Source: Gautieria morchelliformis
Lineage: Eukaryota > Basidiomycota > Agaricomycetes > Gomphales > Gomphaceae
Direction of reading: 5' to 3'
Length of the DNA: 64,000 nt
NCBI GenBank assembly: GCA_015179125.1
Contig: WHVA01000150.1
Span: 1 to 64,000, forward strand
Shown in pieces: positions 21,242-31,090 of the stretch (the first letter of the stretch is position 1; the number at the start of each line of letters is the position of its first letter). Under the pieces are notes generated by a model. It had not been told where the DNA came from. It saw only the letters and a program-made list of their open reading frames with translations, and ran no database searches. Made by a program: the position numbers and the translations under genes.

Positions 21242-21600
21242 CTCACTCAAGTTATTCACAAGGAAGACTTTGCACCAATGCACATTCTTGGACAATTCAA
21301 TCTCGGGTTTATCATTGCATGTCAGGTCGCGCTGAATGAAGTTGAGAGAAACCTTGGTGCAGATGATCTGTTCATTGTAGATCAACATGTGGCAGACAAG
21401 AAATATAACTTCGAAACTCTGCAGCAAACCACCAAAATCGAATCACAAAATCTGGTTCAGCCCTGACCCCTCAAGCTCACTGCTGCTGATGAATTGGTAG
21501 TGATTGAAAATCTCATGGCAGCCTGTGGGTGTGAGCACAACCAGGACAACGTCCCCGGGGGTTCAAGATGCGCCGCAACAAGGCCAAGTACCACTCTATC
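21242..21600 (+). pseudogene. Fragment of a PMS1/PMS2-type mismatch-repair gene (MutL C-terminal domain)
   Basis: In frame with the preceding flavoprotein piece, the sequence encodes Glu-Leu-Thr-Gln-Val-Ile-x-Lys-Glu-Asp-Phe and Ile-Leu-Gly-Gln-Phe-Asn-Leu-Gly-Phe-Ile-Ile. It also encodes Leu-Phe-Ile-Val-Asp-Gln-His-Val-Ala-Asp-Lys-Lys-Tyr-Asn-Phe-Glu. The last matches the endonuclease metal-binding motif of eukaryotic PMS proteins (DQHA-x2-E-x4-E), but here Ala is Val and the first Glu is Lys, so it would be inactive. A TGA at 21464-21466 stands where CGA is expected before Pro-Leu-Lys-Leu-Thr-Ala-Ala-Asp-Glu. The ATPase half and the far C-terminus are absent. Confidence 0.88.
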
Positions 21601-21700
21601 TGCGAGAGTGGCCTCTAATAAGGCTTCACTTACTTAGGCCAGGTTGAATGGAAATTCAGTATCTACATGGGAAATTGGGATGCACCGAAGTGAGGGGAAG

Positions 21701-21952
21701 TGTTGGGATCAGGAGATCCCGGGCAGCACTTTGGTGGGCTGACATGTCAATGACGTGTCACACTCGTGTAGACAAAGGACAAGTGGATAAGAGGAAGACA
21801 AGGGATAGGAAAACACAAAGGACAAAGGAGACAATAGGGTAGATTATAATTAGCACAAGGTTTTCATGTATATAAGGCAGTGACTGAAGGTTGCTGCTGG
21901 ATCATTGAATCCACTCCGGTATACTACATCTCTAATCCTACTTCAACCTACA
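21701..21952 (+). repeat. Possible LTR, 252 bp
   Basis: Begins TGTTGGGATCAGG and ends TCAACCTACA, with a TATATAAGG promoter-like box near 21872. The TG...CA termini and internal TATA are LTR-like. Flanking 5-mers (GGAAG and AGGTA) do not match, and the right side abuts a truncated integrase, so this is either a recombined solo LTR or one end of a deleted element. Confidence 0.5.
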
Positions 21953-22735
21953 AGGTATCGGTGGGCCAGCTTAGCCAAAGGCCAGGTGGTTTGGATGTCG
22001 TTTGCATCAGGGAAGACTCGGTCATTGACAGTGTACTCGGGAGCAGGGACTTGGCATTGGTTGTAATACCGAGCCATGTTGTCTTTTGCCTTGACCAGTG
22101 CTGCCCGTGCTTCTGCAAGTGAGGCTTCCATCTGGTCCTGGAATTTGTTCACAGCTTCCATCCGAGAGTTCAGCTGGTCAGGTTCAAGGCCCATCCAAGG
22201 GTGCCGGCCAGTGCCAAGCATGAACAGGGTTTCTCAGGTCAAGGAGTGGACATGGTTATTGTACTGGAACTCCATGAGCAGGAGGAGTTCATCCTAGTCA
22301 TCCTACCTCTTGTTCACAAAGAGCCAAAGGTACTGTTCGACCTCTTGGTTGGCACGTTCTGTCTGGCCATCCCCCTGCAGGTGATATGCTGTGGTCATGG
22401 CCAGCCTGATCCCAAGCATACGGTACAGTTCTCAGATGAGCTCGGCCATGAACTGGGGGCCTCAGTCAGAAAATACCTGTCATGGGAACCCATGCAGTTT
22501 CCAGACATTCCCGAGGAACAGTCAGGCCACTCTGAGGGCTGTTACTATGGTCATTGTCGGGATGAAGTGGGACCTTTTGCATACTAGGTCCACTACACAC
22601 ATGACCACATCGTACCCATGGGATTCGGGTAGTTCGATGATGAAGTCTATGCTAACCATATCCCACCGGGATTCAGGAACTGGCATGGGTGCAGCATGCA
22701 CAGGCATGGGAGTCCCCTATTCACCCTGATCTGAC
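21953..22735 (-). pseudogene. Gypsy integrase core fragment, multiple stops
   Basis: Minus-strand pieces read in order: Trp-Asp-Met-Val-Ser-Ile-Asp-Phe-Ile-Ile-Glu-Leu-Pro-Glu-Ser-His-Gly-Tyr-Asp (first catalytic Asp), [14 protein letters not shown] (His-Pro is normal), and Tyr-Asn-Asn-His-Val-His. The last pieces are the helical linker and Leu-Ala-Lys-Leu-Ala-His-Arg-Tyr-Leu, where it stops at 21953. Several in-frame stops interrupt it. It is closely related to the integrase of the complete element at 25-31 kb. Confidence 0.85.
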
Positions 22736-22960
22736 TGCACCCTTGTTCAATAATATTGTAGATCAACATCGGCCCATCTCCTTGTAAACAAGACTATCCA
22801 TTGCTCTTAAATTTTGTTCAAGCATAATTCTCTTTTCTTTGTATTGGTCTTGTGTGTATCTTTCTGTAATCAATATTGTTGATGTGATGTCTGCAACATG
22901 CCTGCCATAAACTGCGATCTTTGGTTTGGTTTTTTAAAATAAAAAAAATGTCGCCTGTGT

Positions 22961-23450
22961 CTTTCCATGGAGGAGGGGCATCTTCACAGGAGGAGGGGCA
23001 TCTCCACGGGAGGAGGGGCGTCTCTGCGGGAGGAGGGGCGTCTCCGCGGGAGGAGGGGCGTCTCCGCGGGAGGAGGGGCGTCTCCGCGGGAGGAGGGGCG
23101 TCTCCGCGGGAGGAGGGGCGTCTCCACGGGAGGAGGGGCGTCTCCGCGGGAGGAGGGGCGTCTCCGCGGGAGGAGGGGCGTCTCCGCGGGAGGAGGGGCG
23201 TCTCCGCGGGAGGAGGGGCGTCTCCGCGGGAGGAGGGGCGTCTCCGCGGGAGGAGGGGCGTCTCCGCGGGAGGAGGGGCGTCTCCGCGGGAGGAGGGGCG
23301 TCTCCGCGGGAGGAGGGGCGTCTCCGCGGGAGGAGGGGCATCTCCGCGGGAGGAGGGGCATCTCCGCGGGAGGAGGGGCGTCTCCGCGGGAGGAGGGGCG
23401 TCTCCACGGGAGGAGGGGTGTCCACGGGAGGAGGGGCATCTCCGCAGGAT
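22961..23450. repeat. GC-rich 20-bp minisatellite, about 24 copies
   Basis: The unit AGGAGGGGCGTCTCCGCGGG repeats head to tail with few variants. These are mostly G/A or C/T at the two CpG-containing positions, plus one 17-bp unit near 23420. Because 20 is not a multiple of three, every frame on both strands is open and encodes 60-bp-periodic Gly/Arg/Ala or Pro/Arg-rich peptides. I do not regard these as genes. The array lies between an integrase fragment and a Gag fragment of the same orientation, where protease and reverse transcriptase would be expected. Confidence 0.95.
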
Positions 23451-23589
23451 ATTCCGGCAAGTGACCTCAAGTCAACCTGCAAGAAAACTCAGGTCAAGTC
23501 CAGGTTCCACTTCTGGAAGCTGGCAAGCCTGCAAGTCCAAGTCCAAGTAACCTGCAGGTTGACTTGTGGACAGCCCTGAACCATAGGAT

Positions 23590-23800
23590 AGGCTGGATAT
23601 ATTTATTCATGTATCTTAACAATTTTCTCCAGGTTGATCTCGGCTTGGGCAGCGTTATCGTAGGGGGCAAAGTTTAGTTCAAGCTCAGCCTTGAAACTGT
23701 CCCAGTCTCTAAGCCAGTCAGGCGGGGGATGGACTTCACCAAGTATTGCAAGCTTGAAGTGCTGGAGAGCTGAGCCTGATAAGTATGAGATATCATACTA
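23590..23800 (-). pseudogene. Gypsy Gag core fragment
   Basis: The minus strand encodes Tyr-Leu-Ser-Gly-Ser-Ala-Leu-Gln-His-Phe. It continues Pro-Pro-Pro-Asp-Trp-Leu-x-Asp-Trp-Asp-Ser-Phe-Lys-Ala-Glu-Leu-Glu-Leu-Asn-Phe and Ala-Gln-Ala-Glu-Ile-Asn-Leu-Glu-Lys-Ile-Val. This is the Trp-x2-Phe...Phe...Ala-x2-Ala-Glu pattern of the retrotransposon Gag domain. The frame ends with a stop near 23608. Upstream (rightward) the frame is lost at about 23800. Confidence 0.7.
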
Positions 23801-24173
23801 TACCTTTGATGCCCCTGTCTTGAAGTGCCTGGTTCCTTGACCTTGGCTTTGTTGGGTGCATATGTGCACCAGGCTCCAAACCTAACATTTCTGTTGTTCT
23901 TTCTCTCGGTTTTGACCTGAAACTATGCTGACATTCATTCTATGCCTTTCACAATTTTCTTTGATTTTTTCGAGGCTGTATTACTACTCCTTTTCATGTT
24001 CTGTCCAACCGACCCTTTGTGGGTACTTGTGGACAAGTTTCCTTTTTGAGCTGCGGCTGTTCACTAACGTGTTACGTTATATGGGCGCTTATCATGGCAC
24101 ACCAGTGCCTCAAGGGCGCTTAAGTGCCGGAACTTCGTATATGCGAGTGAAACAAGCCCATGCGCAGCCTCCC

Positions 24174-24306
24174 CTCCTCAGTGTTGACTATCACTGAGGA
24201 GGTGAGTTTAATAGTGTACTTTCATAGTATGAAACTGAAAAAACATGTAGAACATTAAAGAGGTAGCATTCCTTTATATTACTCAGTGTTGACTATCACT
24301 GAGGAG
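24174..24306. repeat. Two copies of an 8-to-10-bp-stem hairpin
   Basis: CTCCTCAGTG-TTGACTAT-CACTGAGGAG at 24174-24201 is a perfect 10-bp stem with an 8-nt loop. The same CTCAGTGTTGACTATCACTGAGGAG recurs at 24282-24306 with a 7-bp stem. GAACATTAAA also occurs twice close by (24250 and 24305). The sequence lies between two Gag fragments and is not coding. Confidence 0.85.
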
Positions 24307-24404
24307 AACATTAAATAGTTTACTAATCTCCTGCAAGTCCCATCGTTCATATCTGGCATATAACTTCCTACTTGCCCAAACCGAGTTACTACAGGCTTAG
24401 GCTT

Positions 24405-24942
24405 CTGGGTTGCAAGGTTTAGCAAGCTTCAAGAAAACTCGATGCATTAGCTCATTATCATCAAGGTCACCAAGGTCATCTGGTGATAGGTTTGGGAGGT
24501 CATCACCATTATCAGAACCTCCAAATCCATCACCTGGATCGCCTGAAGGCTCACCTGGGTTATCCCTACCTTAGCCTTTGTTACTAGGCTCAGCTGGGTC
24601 TACAAGGGGTATTCCAGGTGACAGTGGTGAATCATCGGGAACAGCAGAGAAACCGTGTTGTTCTGAGATACCCCATAGGGTGCAGGAGCGAGTTATCATA
24701 GACATAGTGAAAAAGAGGGATACATAGGGTGTGAACAGTCTGAATATACTGTTATGACATGATCTTTCAGAGGGAGGGTGACCAAGCTCGGGGGCAAAAC
24801 CTGAGGTAAGGTCCAAGGTTACAGAGCAAGGTTCAAAGAGGGAAGTCAGAGAGGGACTTGGCTTCAGCTTGTGTTCTGCACCTGCCCTACATACAAGTCC
24901 CAATTTCTTAGGTAAATGAATAAGAGGCGAGGTTTGGTTCAA
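24405..24942 (-). pseudogene. Gypsy Gag N-terminal region
   Basis: A minus-strand frame from about 24942 leads into an acidic, Gly/Asp/Pro-rich stretch (Asp-Pro-Gly-Asp-Gly-Phe-Gly-Gly-Ser-Asp-Asn-Gly-Asp-Asp). It then reads Asp-Asp-Asn-Glu-Leu-Met-His-Arg-Val-Phe-Leu. A TAG near 24571 interrupts it. Together with 23590-23800 in the same orientation it looks like the front of a gypsy Gag, split by about 600 bp of unrelated sequence. Assignment rests mainly on position and composition. Confidence 0.45.
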
Positions 24943-25140
24943 GAGGCAAAGACTTAGACACTAGCTAAGGATCAAAGGGAGTACAATAGTCAATATTCAG
25001 ACTAAGGCATATGAGTGCATACAGGAGGGTTTATATACAGGGGAGATAAGGGTCAGGGACGAGTATATGTGGGGATATGGGTGAGGTAAATATAACTAAT
25101 TGATGTGTGATGGAATGGAACAGATAACTAAGGGGATAAG

Positions 25141-25621
25141 TGTAAGGGCAACCCTGGCTGGTTGTGGAGATCACACTACCACACAACTGACAAGGGGAAA
25201 TCCAAAGTATGTATAAATGAACAGAGTATACAAGAGAGGGGATTCTCACCTGACAAGGGGAAATCCAAAGAGAAAAGTCTAAGGACCCCTAATGTCAGCG
25301 AGCCCGTATTATACTACGCTGCGCAGCCAGGGACAACACTTGGCACCCGCCATCAACCCTGCATCCCCCTGACCCTTGATCGACCCTTGATGCCACCTAT
25401 TATGCGAGTCGCTTGATTTCCGACACTGTTCCAGGAGTGGAAGTCGGAAATTGGAGTGGAACTGGCAAGGCGAACAGAACTGGTGGAAGTTCTCCCAGAA
25501 GCGGAATCATTTCCGAAAGCGGAGGTGGAGATGGAATCGGAACTGGAAGCGGAGTCGGAAATGGAGTCGGAACTGGGTGTGGTGTCGGAACTGGAAGTGG
25601 AAAACAGGGTGTCCCCTGATA
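25141..25621 (-). repeat. 3' LTR of the gypsy element
   Basis: TGTAAGGGCAACC...CCTGATA. The final CA of the family is TA here (right LTR ends CCTGACA), a C/T change. It contains two copies of CTGACAAGGGGAAATCCAAAG about 60 bp apart and a Gly/Val/Glu-codon-like purine-rich half. The Pol frame of the element ends inside it at 25353. Confidence 0.95.
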
Positions 25622-25636
25622 TCACCCCCCCTCTAG
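25622..25636 (-). promoter_or_regulatory. Polypurine tract of the gypsy element
   Basis: Read on the minus strand the sequence immediately before the 3' LTR is AGAGGGGGGTGA. This is the expected RNase-H-resistant primer for plus-strand DNA synthesis. An equivalent C-rich run lies at 4457-4475 beside the related LTR. Confidence 0.85.
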
Positions 25637-28600
25637 CGTGCTGCATCCTCGAAGCACGGGACACGAGGGATTGAAATGCCAGCGAGCGGATTCGGCGAGG
25701 GGCACCAGGGTGTGTCCTATAGAACTCACGGAGTTTGTCTGGAGCGGAAACATCTTGCTCTGGGACCCATGAATTCTCCTCATACCCATACCCTTCCCAT
25801 TTCACGAGGAATTGGAGTCGTCCTCGCACAAACCGGCTGTCCAGGATCCGTTCCACCACATAGTGCTCTTCCCCATATACAATTTCCGGCGGAGGTGGCG
25901 GACGAGCCTTCCGACCTGGAATTGGGTCCTCAAGCATAGGGAGTAACTTCACCACGTTGAAGACGGGGTGGAGGCGGGACATGGACATCGGAAGTCAGAG
26001 GCGGTATGCATTCCGTCCAACCCTCCACATCACTGTGAAGGGCCCAAGGTAGCGGTGGGCAAGCTTCTGCGAAGGGCATGGATGTCACTTGCATCTAGAT
26101 ACACCTTGTCTCCAACTTGGTACTCCAGGGCCAGAGCCCAGCGTTGGTTGTAGTACCTTGCCATGTCATCCTTGGCCTTCGCAAGGGCCGACTTGGCTTC
26201 TGAAAGGGTGGAGTCCATGCGGTCTTGGAACTCATTGACTGTCTCGAGTCGGGACTCAGCCTGGCGTGGTTCGAAGCCCATCCGCGGGTGTCGTCCGGAG
26301 TCAAGCATGAAGGGAGTCTGTTGCGTGGCGGAATGTACATGGTTGTTGTATTGGAATTCCGCCAGTGGAAGCAACTCATCCCAGTCATCCTGCCTCTCAT
26401 TGACAAAGAGGCGGAGATATTGCTCCAACTCCTGATTGACCCGTTCCGTCTGTCCGTCACCCTGCGGATGGTACGCTGTGGTGGTAGCCAGCTTTATGTC
26501 GAGCAGGCGGTAGAGCTCCCGAGTCAGTTCCGCGACAAACTGCGGACCTCGGTCGGAAACAACTTGCTTCGGGAGCCCATGCAACTTCCAGACATGTGCA
26601 AGGAACAGGCGGGCCACTCTGAGGGCTGTGATCGTCGTGTGCATCGGAATGAAGTGGGACACCTTGCTTACCGAATCCACGACGTTCATTATCGCGTCAT
26701 AGCCATGAGACTCCGGGAGTTCAACGATGAAGTCGACACTGATGGTGTCCCAGCAGGATTCGGGAATCAGGAGCGGAACAAGTTCTCCGACAGGCGGATG
26801 TCGTTGCGCTTTGGTTCAGAGACAAAGGTCACATGTCTTCATGTACTGTCCAATGTAGCGGGACATCTGAGGCCACCAGTAATTCCGAGCCACTAACTCC
26901 AGCATCTTCCACCTGCCAGCATGCCCAGCAACCCGTGTGTCATGGTGCTGGGACACGATGCGGCGGCGGAGGTCCGCCCCACCTGGAACATAGACCTTGC
27001 CTCTGAAGTGGAGCAGTCCATCATGTTCCGACCATTCCGCTGCCCGTACAGACCGTGAGTGCCCTTTCCGAAGTTCCTCCACCGCCTTCACCACCGACTC
27101 CTCCTTCTCTCCATTCCGGTACTGCCTCCGGATGTCCCGGAGCATTTCCACTTCCACCCCAACTGCAGTCACTCCCTCTAGGGCGCGGATTGCAAAGAGA
27201 CTAGGGCGGAGCAGTGTCATATCCGCATTGTCTCCACTTCCGCTTCCATGATCCGCACGGCGTGATAGGGCATCGTGCTTGCCCATGGTGCAGCCGGGGC
27301 GGTGGTGGAGCATGAAGTCGAACCGGGACAGATGTAGGGACCACCGTGCTTGTCGTCGGTTCAACTTCTTAGATGTGCGGAAATACTCGAGGTTCTTGTT
27401 GTCTGTCCAGATCTCAAACGGGCATAGGGCACCCTCGAGGAAGTGTCGCCACTCCTCCAGCGCTCAGATGATTGCCAGCATCTCCTTGTCGTGGATCTCA
27501 TAGTTCCGCTCGACCAGACTAAGGCTTTTAGAGAAGAAAGCAATTGGATGCCATCCCCCATCATCTTCCAATGACTGCTGTGACAAGACCGCTCCGGTAT
27601 CTGTGTCGGAAGAATCCGCCTCGACTCAATAAGGGCGAGAGTCGTCAGGAAAGATCAGGACCGGGGCGGAAGTGATCAGCTCTTTGAGTTTGTCAAAGGA
27701 GGCCTGTTCCGGCTCTCCCCACTGCCATCCAACCTCCTTCTTGGTGAGGTTGAAGAGGGCATGAGCGTGGCAGGAGAAGTCCTTGATGAACCGCCGGTAG
27801 AAATTGACAAACCCAATGAAGGACTGGACCTCTTTCTTGTTCCGCGGCACAGGCCAATCCGATACACTGGAAACTTTGACTGGGTCCATTTCCACCTTTC
27901 CTTCCGACACAATCACCCCAAGATACTCTATCCGCGTCCGCTCAAATTCGCACTTCTCCGGCTTGAGACACAGGTTGTATTCCCGGAGCCGTTCCAGCAC
28001 TCTCCGCATGACTTCCCGATGTTCTGACATTGTTTTTGTGAAGATGAGGATGTCATCGAGGTAGACACAGACAACCCCTTCTGCTATCATGTCACGGAAA
28101 ATGTCATTCATCATCGTCTGGAATGTGGCGGGACTGTTGGTGAGGCCAAAGAACATGACCTGTGGCTCAAAGAGTCCTCGGTTGGTGCGGAATGCGGCCT
28201 TCCACTCGTCTCCCTCCCGGATCCGAACATTATTGAAGCCCCAGCGGACATCCAGCTTAGTGAAGTACTTTGCCCCGCGGAGTTGTGTGATTAGTTCGGA
28301 AATGAGTGGAATGGGGTACCGGTTCTTGATCGTGATCGCATTCAAGGCCCGGTAATCCTGCACAAGTCTGAGCGAGCCGTCCTTCTTCTTGATGAAGAAC
28401 ACCGGAGATGCCATGGGTGACTTGGAGGGGCAGATCCTCCCTGTACGGAGGTTTTCCGCAAGGAATGCATCAAGCTCTACCTGCTCCTTGGGTGACAGCA
28501 GGTAGACTTTGCAGTTGGTGGGCTTTGACCCAGGCTCCAACTCGATGGCATGGTCCCACAGCTTCCGTGGAGGCAGGGCATCAAACGACTCCTTGGCAAA

Positions 28601-28790
28601 GACGTCCTCGAACTCCCGCAGGTACTCCAGAATTTCCGCCTCCACTCTATCATGCTTCTTGGAGGCTTCAGCAAGGCGTTGCGAAATATTTCCGGTGGTG
28701 CGGATGTGTTCCACTTCCGGTGGAAGGTTTACGTACAGCAAGCGCTCCCCTTCCGCCAGTGTATCTTCCGGGCCGAGTCGGATGACATCG

Positions 28791-29042
28791 GAATCAGAAT
28801 CAGAATCAGAATCAGAATCAGAATCAGAATCAGAATCAGAATCAGAATCAGAATCAGAATCAGAATCAGAATCAGAATCAGAATCAGAATCAGAATCAGA
28901 ATCAGAATCAGAATCAGAATCAGAATCAGAATCAGAATCAGAATCAGAATCAGAATCAGAATCAGAATCAGAATCAGAATCAGAATCAGAATCAGAATCA
29001 GAATCAGAATCAGAATCAGAATCAGAATCAGAATCAGAATCG
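28791..29042. repeat. Hexanucleotide microsatellite (GAATCA)42 inside Pol
   Basis: 252 bp of perfect or near-perfect GAATCA on the plus strand, which on the coding (minus) strand is alternating Ser-Asp codons. Because the unit is six bases, length changes preserve the Pol frame. Other frames give artificial Ser-Glu, Ile-Arg and Ile-Leu repeats that I do not count as genes. Confidence 0.98.
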
Positions 29043-29760
29043 GAAGTGGCACCCGGTTCAAATTCCGCTTCCGAGTCTTCTTCTGCAAGCAGTGGATGGG
29101 GGCCAGAACGACATGTCTGTATGAGCCGTTCGGTCTTCCGCTGCTCCTGGCGTTCCTTCCGCACTTCCGACCGGCACATGTGACACTTGGCTGGACATTG
29201 ACTCATCAGTACCTTCCGAGTCTGCCAATTGATCTCCGGGTTGTGCTCCTGAAGCCAGGTAAACCCGAGGATGATGTCTTGCTTCCCCAGGCTGGTGACT
29301 GCAAAGGAAGTGCGTTCTGAGTGCCCATCGTAGCGGAGAATTGTGTCTACTATCTCCATGATGGACCCTGCTTCATTGGGGCTTCCATCCACATTGAACA
29401 CCGGGATTGCACGTTGCAACTTCCGCGTGGTCAGTCGGTTTCGTTCCACATAGTCCCGGTCTATAAACTGACCAGTGGCCTCGCAATCAACAAGGGTGGG
29501 TCCGGATTTGACTTCCGCCATATCGGTCGTCTGTATCTCCACCTTAATGACTAGTGACTTGGGGCCAGGGGTGGCAGCAACAACATAGCGCTTCGGGAGG
29601 CGTCTCTCCCAAGGGCGGCTGCGGGATGGATGGGGTGTCGGTTTTGGTTTTTGTGTGACTTTATCCAGTGGGTCTGTACGAAGTGAGGGGTGTGGGGGCT
29701 TTTCATTCTCTACTTCAAGACAGGCAAACCGGTTATGTACAGGCAGCAGGGGCACGCATC

Positions 29761-30915
29761 TCACCCGCTGCGCGTCACAAAATCCGACACATCTTCCACT
29801 TCCAATGCACCATGTTCCGCATTTTCGAAAATTCCTTCCGCAGTGGGCACTCCGCTTATGTCTGCGAGTGCGAGGAACTCTGGAAGGAGCTCAAGCTTCT
29901 CCTCTGTGGTCATAAGCCGGATGTCAAAGGCTTGGGGGCACTCGCGGGCATAGTGGCCTGGTTGTCGGCATCGGAAGCAGGTGATGGTTCCGTGGCCTTT
30001 TCCGCGCATGCGGTCAACATCCATCGGGGCAGGGCCACTCTTCGAGGGAGGGGGGCTAGGGTTCCTAATAGGAGCAGGCGGAACAACCGTCGGAAATATT
30101 TTCCGAGTGGGAATGAATGCACTTCCGGGTTTTGGCACGGGTGGAGTAGGACGAGCGGAACTGCATGTCATGTTCCAGTTTGTCTCCACAAAGGCCTCGT
30201 TTGCTTCCCTGTTTCGGGACACCCTCCGCGCAGCTTGGTACCACCCTTCCGGGTCATCAAAATCCAGAGCTCCATCCCCAAGCAGTGCAACTTGGTTCTG
30301 GAGTGTCGGATCAAGCCCTCGTCGGAATTTGATGACGATCGTTTTGTCATCGTCATACTCCGCAAGGTCAATGTAGTCATCGACCAGATCCTTGGCCTGG
30401 TACCAGCTGGTCCCTTCGAGCTTCGTAAGGGCTGTGAGCTGCTCATTTTTCGGGCAGAACTGGTCGGAAAATGTTTTCTCGAAGGCGTCCCAGTCCCGGA
30501 AGTAGTTCCCCTTGCCCTTTGCTTCATGTCGGATCACCTTGTTTGCAAAACGGGCTGCGCGATCTGACTTGAAAAGGGACAATGCCCAGTGAATCCCAGC
30601 CTGGTCGTTCGGAAAGAGGTCTCCGACAATTGCGAAGTAGATGCTGCATGTGTTGAAGAATGCGCGTCCCTTCTCCCGATCTCCGTCAAAGTCCGCCAGA
30701 GTTGCGGGTTTGACCTTTGCCAACTTCGCGGACATCCTCTCTTCTGCTAGTTCTGCTTTTCCGAAATCCGGCTCATCCAGCATTGCATTTCCACCACCTT
30801 GTGGAATATCTAACTTAGCCAAAATCATTTGTAAGGCTGTTTCAATCGTGTCGGTCTTCATCCGGTTCCGCGTCAATTCCTCCTCCATATTCCGAAGGCG
30901 ATCATCCGGATCCAT
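29761..30915 (-). CDS. Gypsy Gag protein
   Basis: Starts at the ATG at 30915 (Met-Asp-Pro-Asp-Asp-Arg-Leu-Arg-Asn) and runs 384 residues to a TGA at 29761. The frame is open further upstream to the LTR but without another ATG. The capsid-like core contains Phe-Phe-Asn-Thr-Cys and [12 protein letters not shown]. A Thr-Ser-Trp-Tyr-Gln-Ala-Lys-Asp-Leu stretch follows. A CCHC zinc knuckle ([14 protein letters not shown]) lies near residue 330. Gag packages the element RNA and forms particles. The frame is intact, unlike Pol. It ends 3 bp before the first codon I can assign to Pol. Confidence 0.9.
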   Translation of the reverse strand: MDPDDRLRNMEEELTRNRMKTDTIETALQMILAKLDIPQGGGNAMLDEPDFGKAELAEERMSAKLAKVKPATLADFDGDREKGRAFFNTCSIYFAIVGDLFPNDQAGIHWALSLFKSDRAARFANKVIRHEAKGKGNYFRDWDAFEKTFSDQFCPKNEQLTALTKLEGTSWYQAKDLVDDYIDLAEYDDDKTIVIKFRRGLDPTLQNQVALLGDGALDFDDPEGWYQAARRVSRNREANEAFVETNWNMTCSSARPTPPVPKPGSAFIPTRKIFPTVVPPAPIRNPSPPPSKSGPAPMDVDRMRGKGHGTITCFRCRQPGHYARECPQAFDIRLMTTEEKLELLPEFLALADISGVPTAEGIFENAEHGALEVEDVSDFVTRSG

Positions 30916-31090
30916 GTCAGAAGGGGAAATATGGGACGGGATTTCCAGGGTTGGGAGCTGGACGTAAGAAGAGGGGCTGTCGTATACCGTGTGCGTGGAA
31001 GAGGTTGCGATCTCCGAGTCGCTGTCTCCGATTCCGAACGCACCTATGGCGAATGCAACGCGCAGTACGACCGCCGGTCCCCTAGGGGAG

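Larger units (their letters stand above)
25353..29764 (-). pseudogene. Gypsy Pol polyprotein: protease, RT, RNase H, integrase, chromodomain
   Basis: Protease: Leu-Val-Asp-Cys-Glu-Ala-Thr-Gly, where the family has Asp-Cys/Ser-Gly-Ala, so the active-site Gly is Glu. Then comes a run of about 42 Ser-Asp pairs (28791-29042). RT has Phe-x-Lys-Leu-Asp-Val and the catalytic Tyr-Leu-Asp-Asp. RNase H, the H2C2 integrase (His...Cys-Asp-Leu-Cys, Asp-Phe-Ile-Val-Glu-Leu-Pro, Thr-Ala-Tyr-His-Pro-Gln) and a chromodomain (Leu-Val-Lys-Trp-Glu-Gly-Tyr) follow. In-frame TGA stops lie at 27626, 27464, 26816 and 25995, each explained by CGA to TGA. A small deletion near 26083 shifts the frame. Pol overlaps the end of Gag by a few bases in the -1 frame, with no ATG, implying frameshift expression when active. 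Confidence 0.95.

Noticed and set aside
20526-21600. Helitron capture as the mechanism for the chimeric fragment
   Set aside because: No 5'-TC end or convincing 3' hairpin with CTRR could be placed, so the mechanism is left open.
21701-21952. Treating this as a proven solo LTR
   Set aside because: Ends look right but the flanking 5-mers differ, so it is listed only as possible.
22961-23450. CRISPR-like regular array
   Set aside because: No unique spacers; units are directly adjacent, and the genome is eukaryotic.
22921-23550. Four long overlapping open frames (158-209 codons) on both strands
   Set aside because: They are artefacts of a 20-bp repeat without stops and show no start context or flanking coding sequence.
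28509-29320. Plus-strand frames with Ser-Glu or Ile-Arg repeats, and a minus-strand Ile-Leu repeat frame
   Set aside because: Shadows of the Ser-Asp microsatellite inside Pol.
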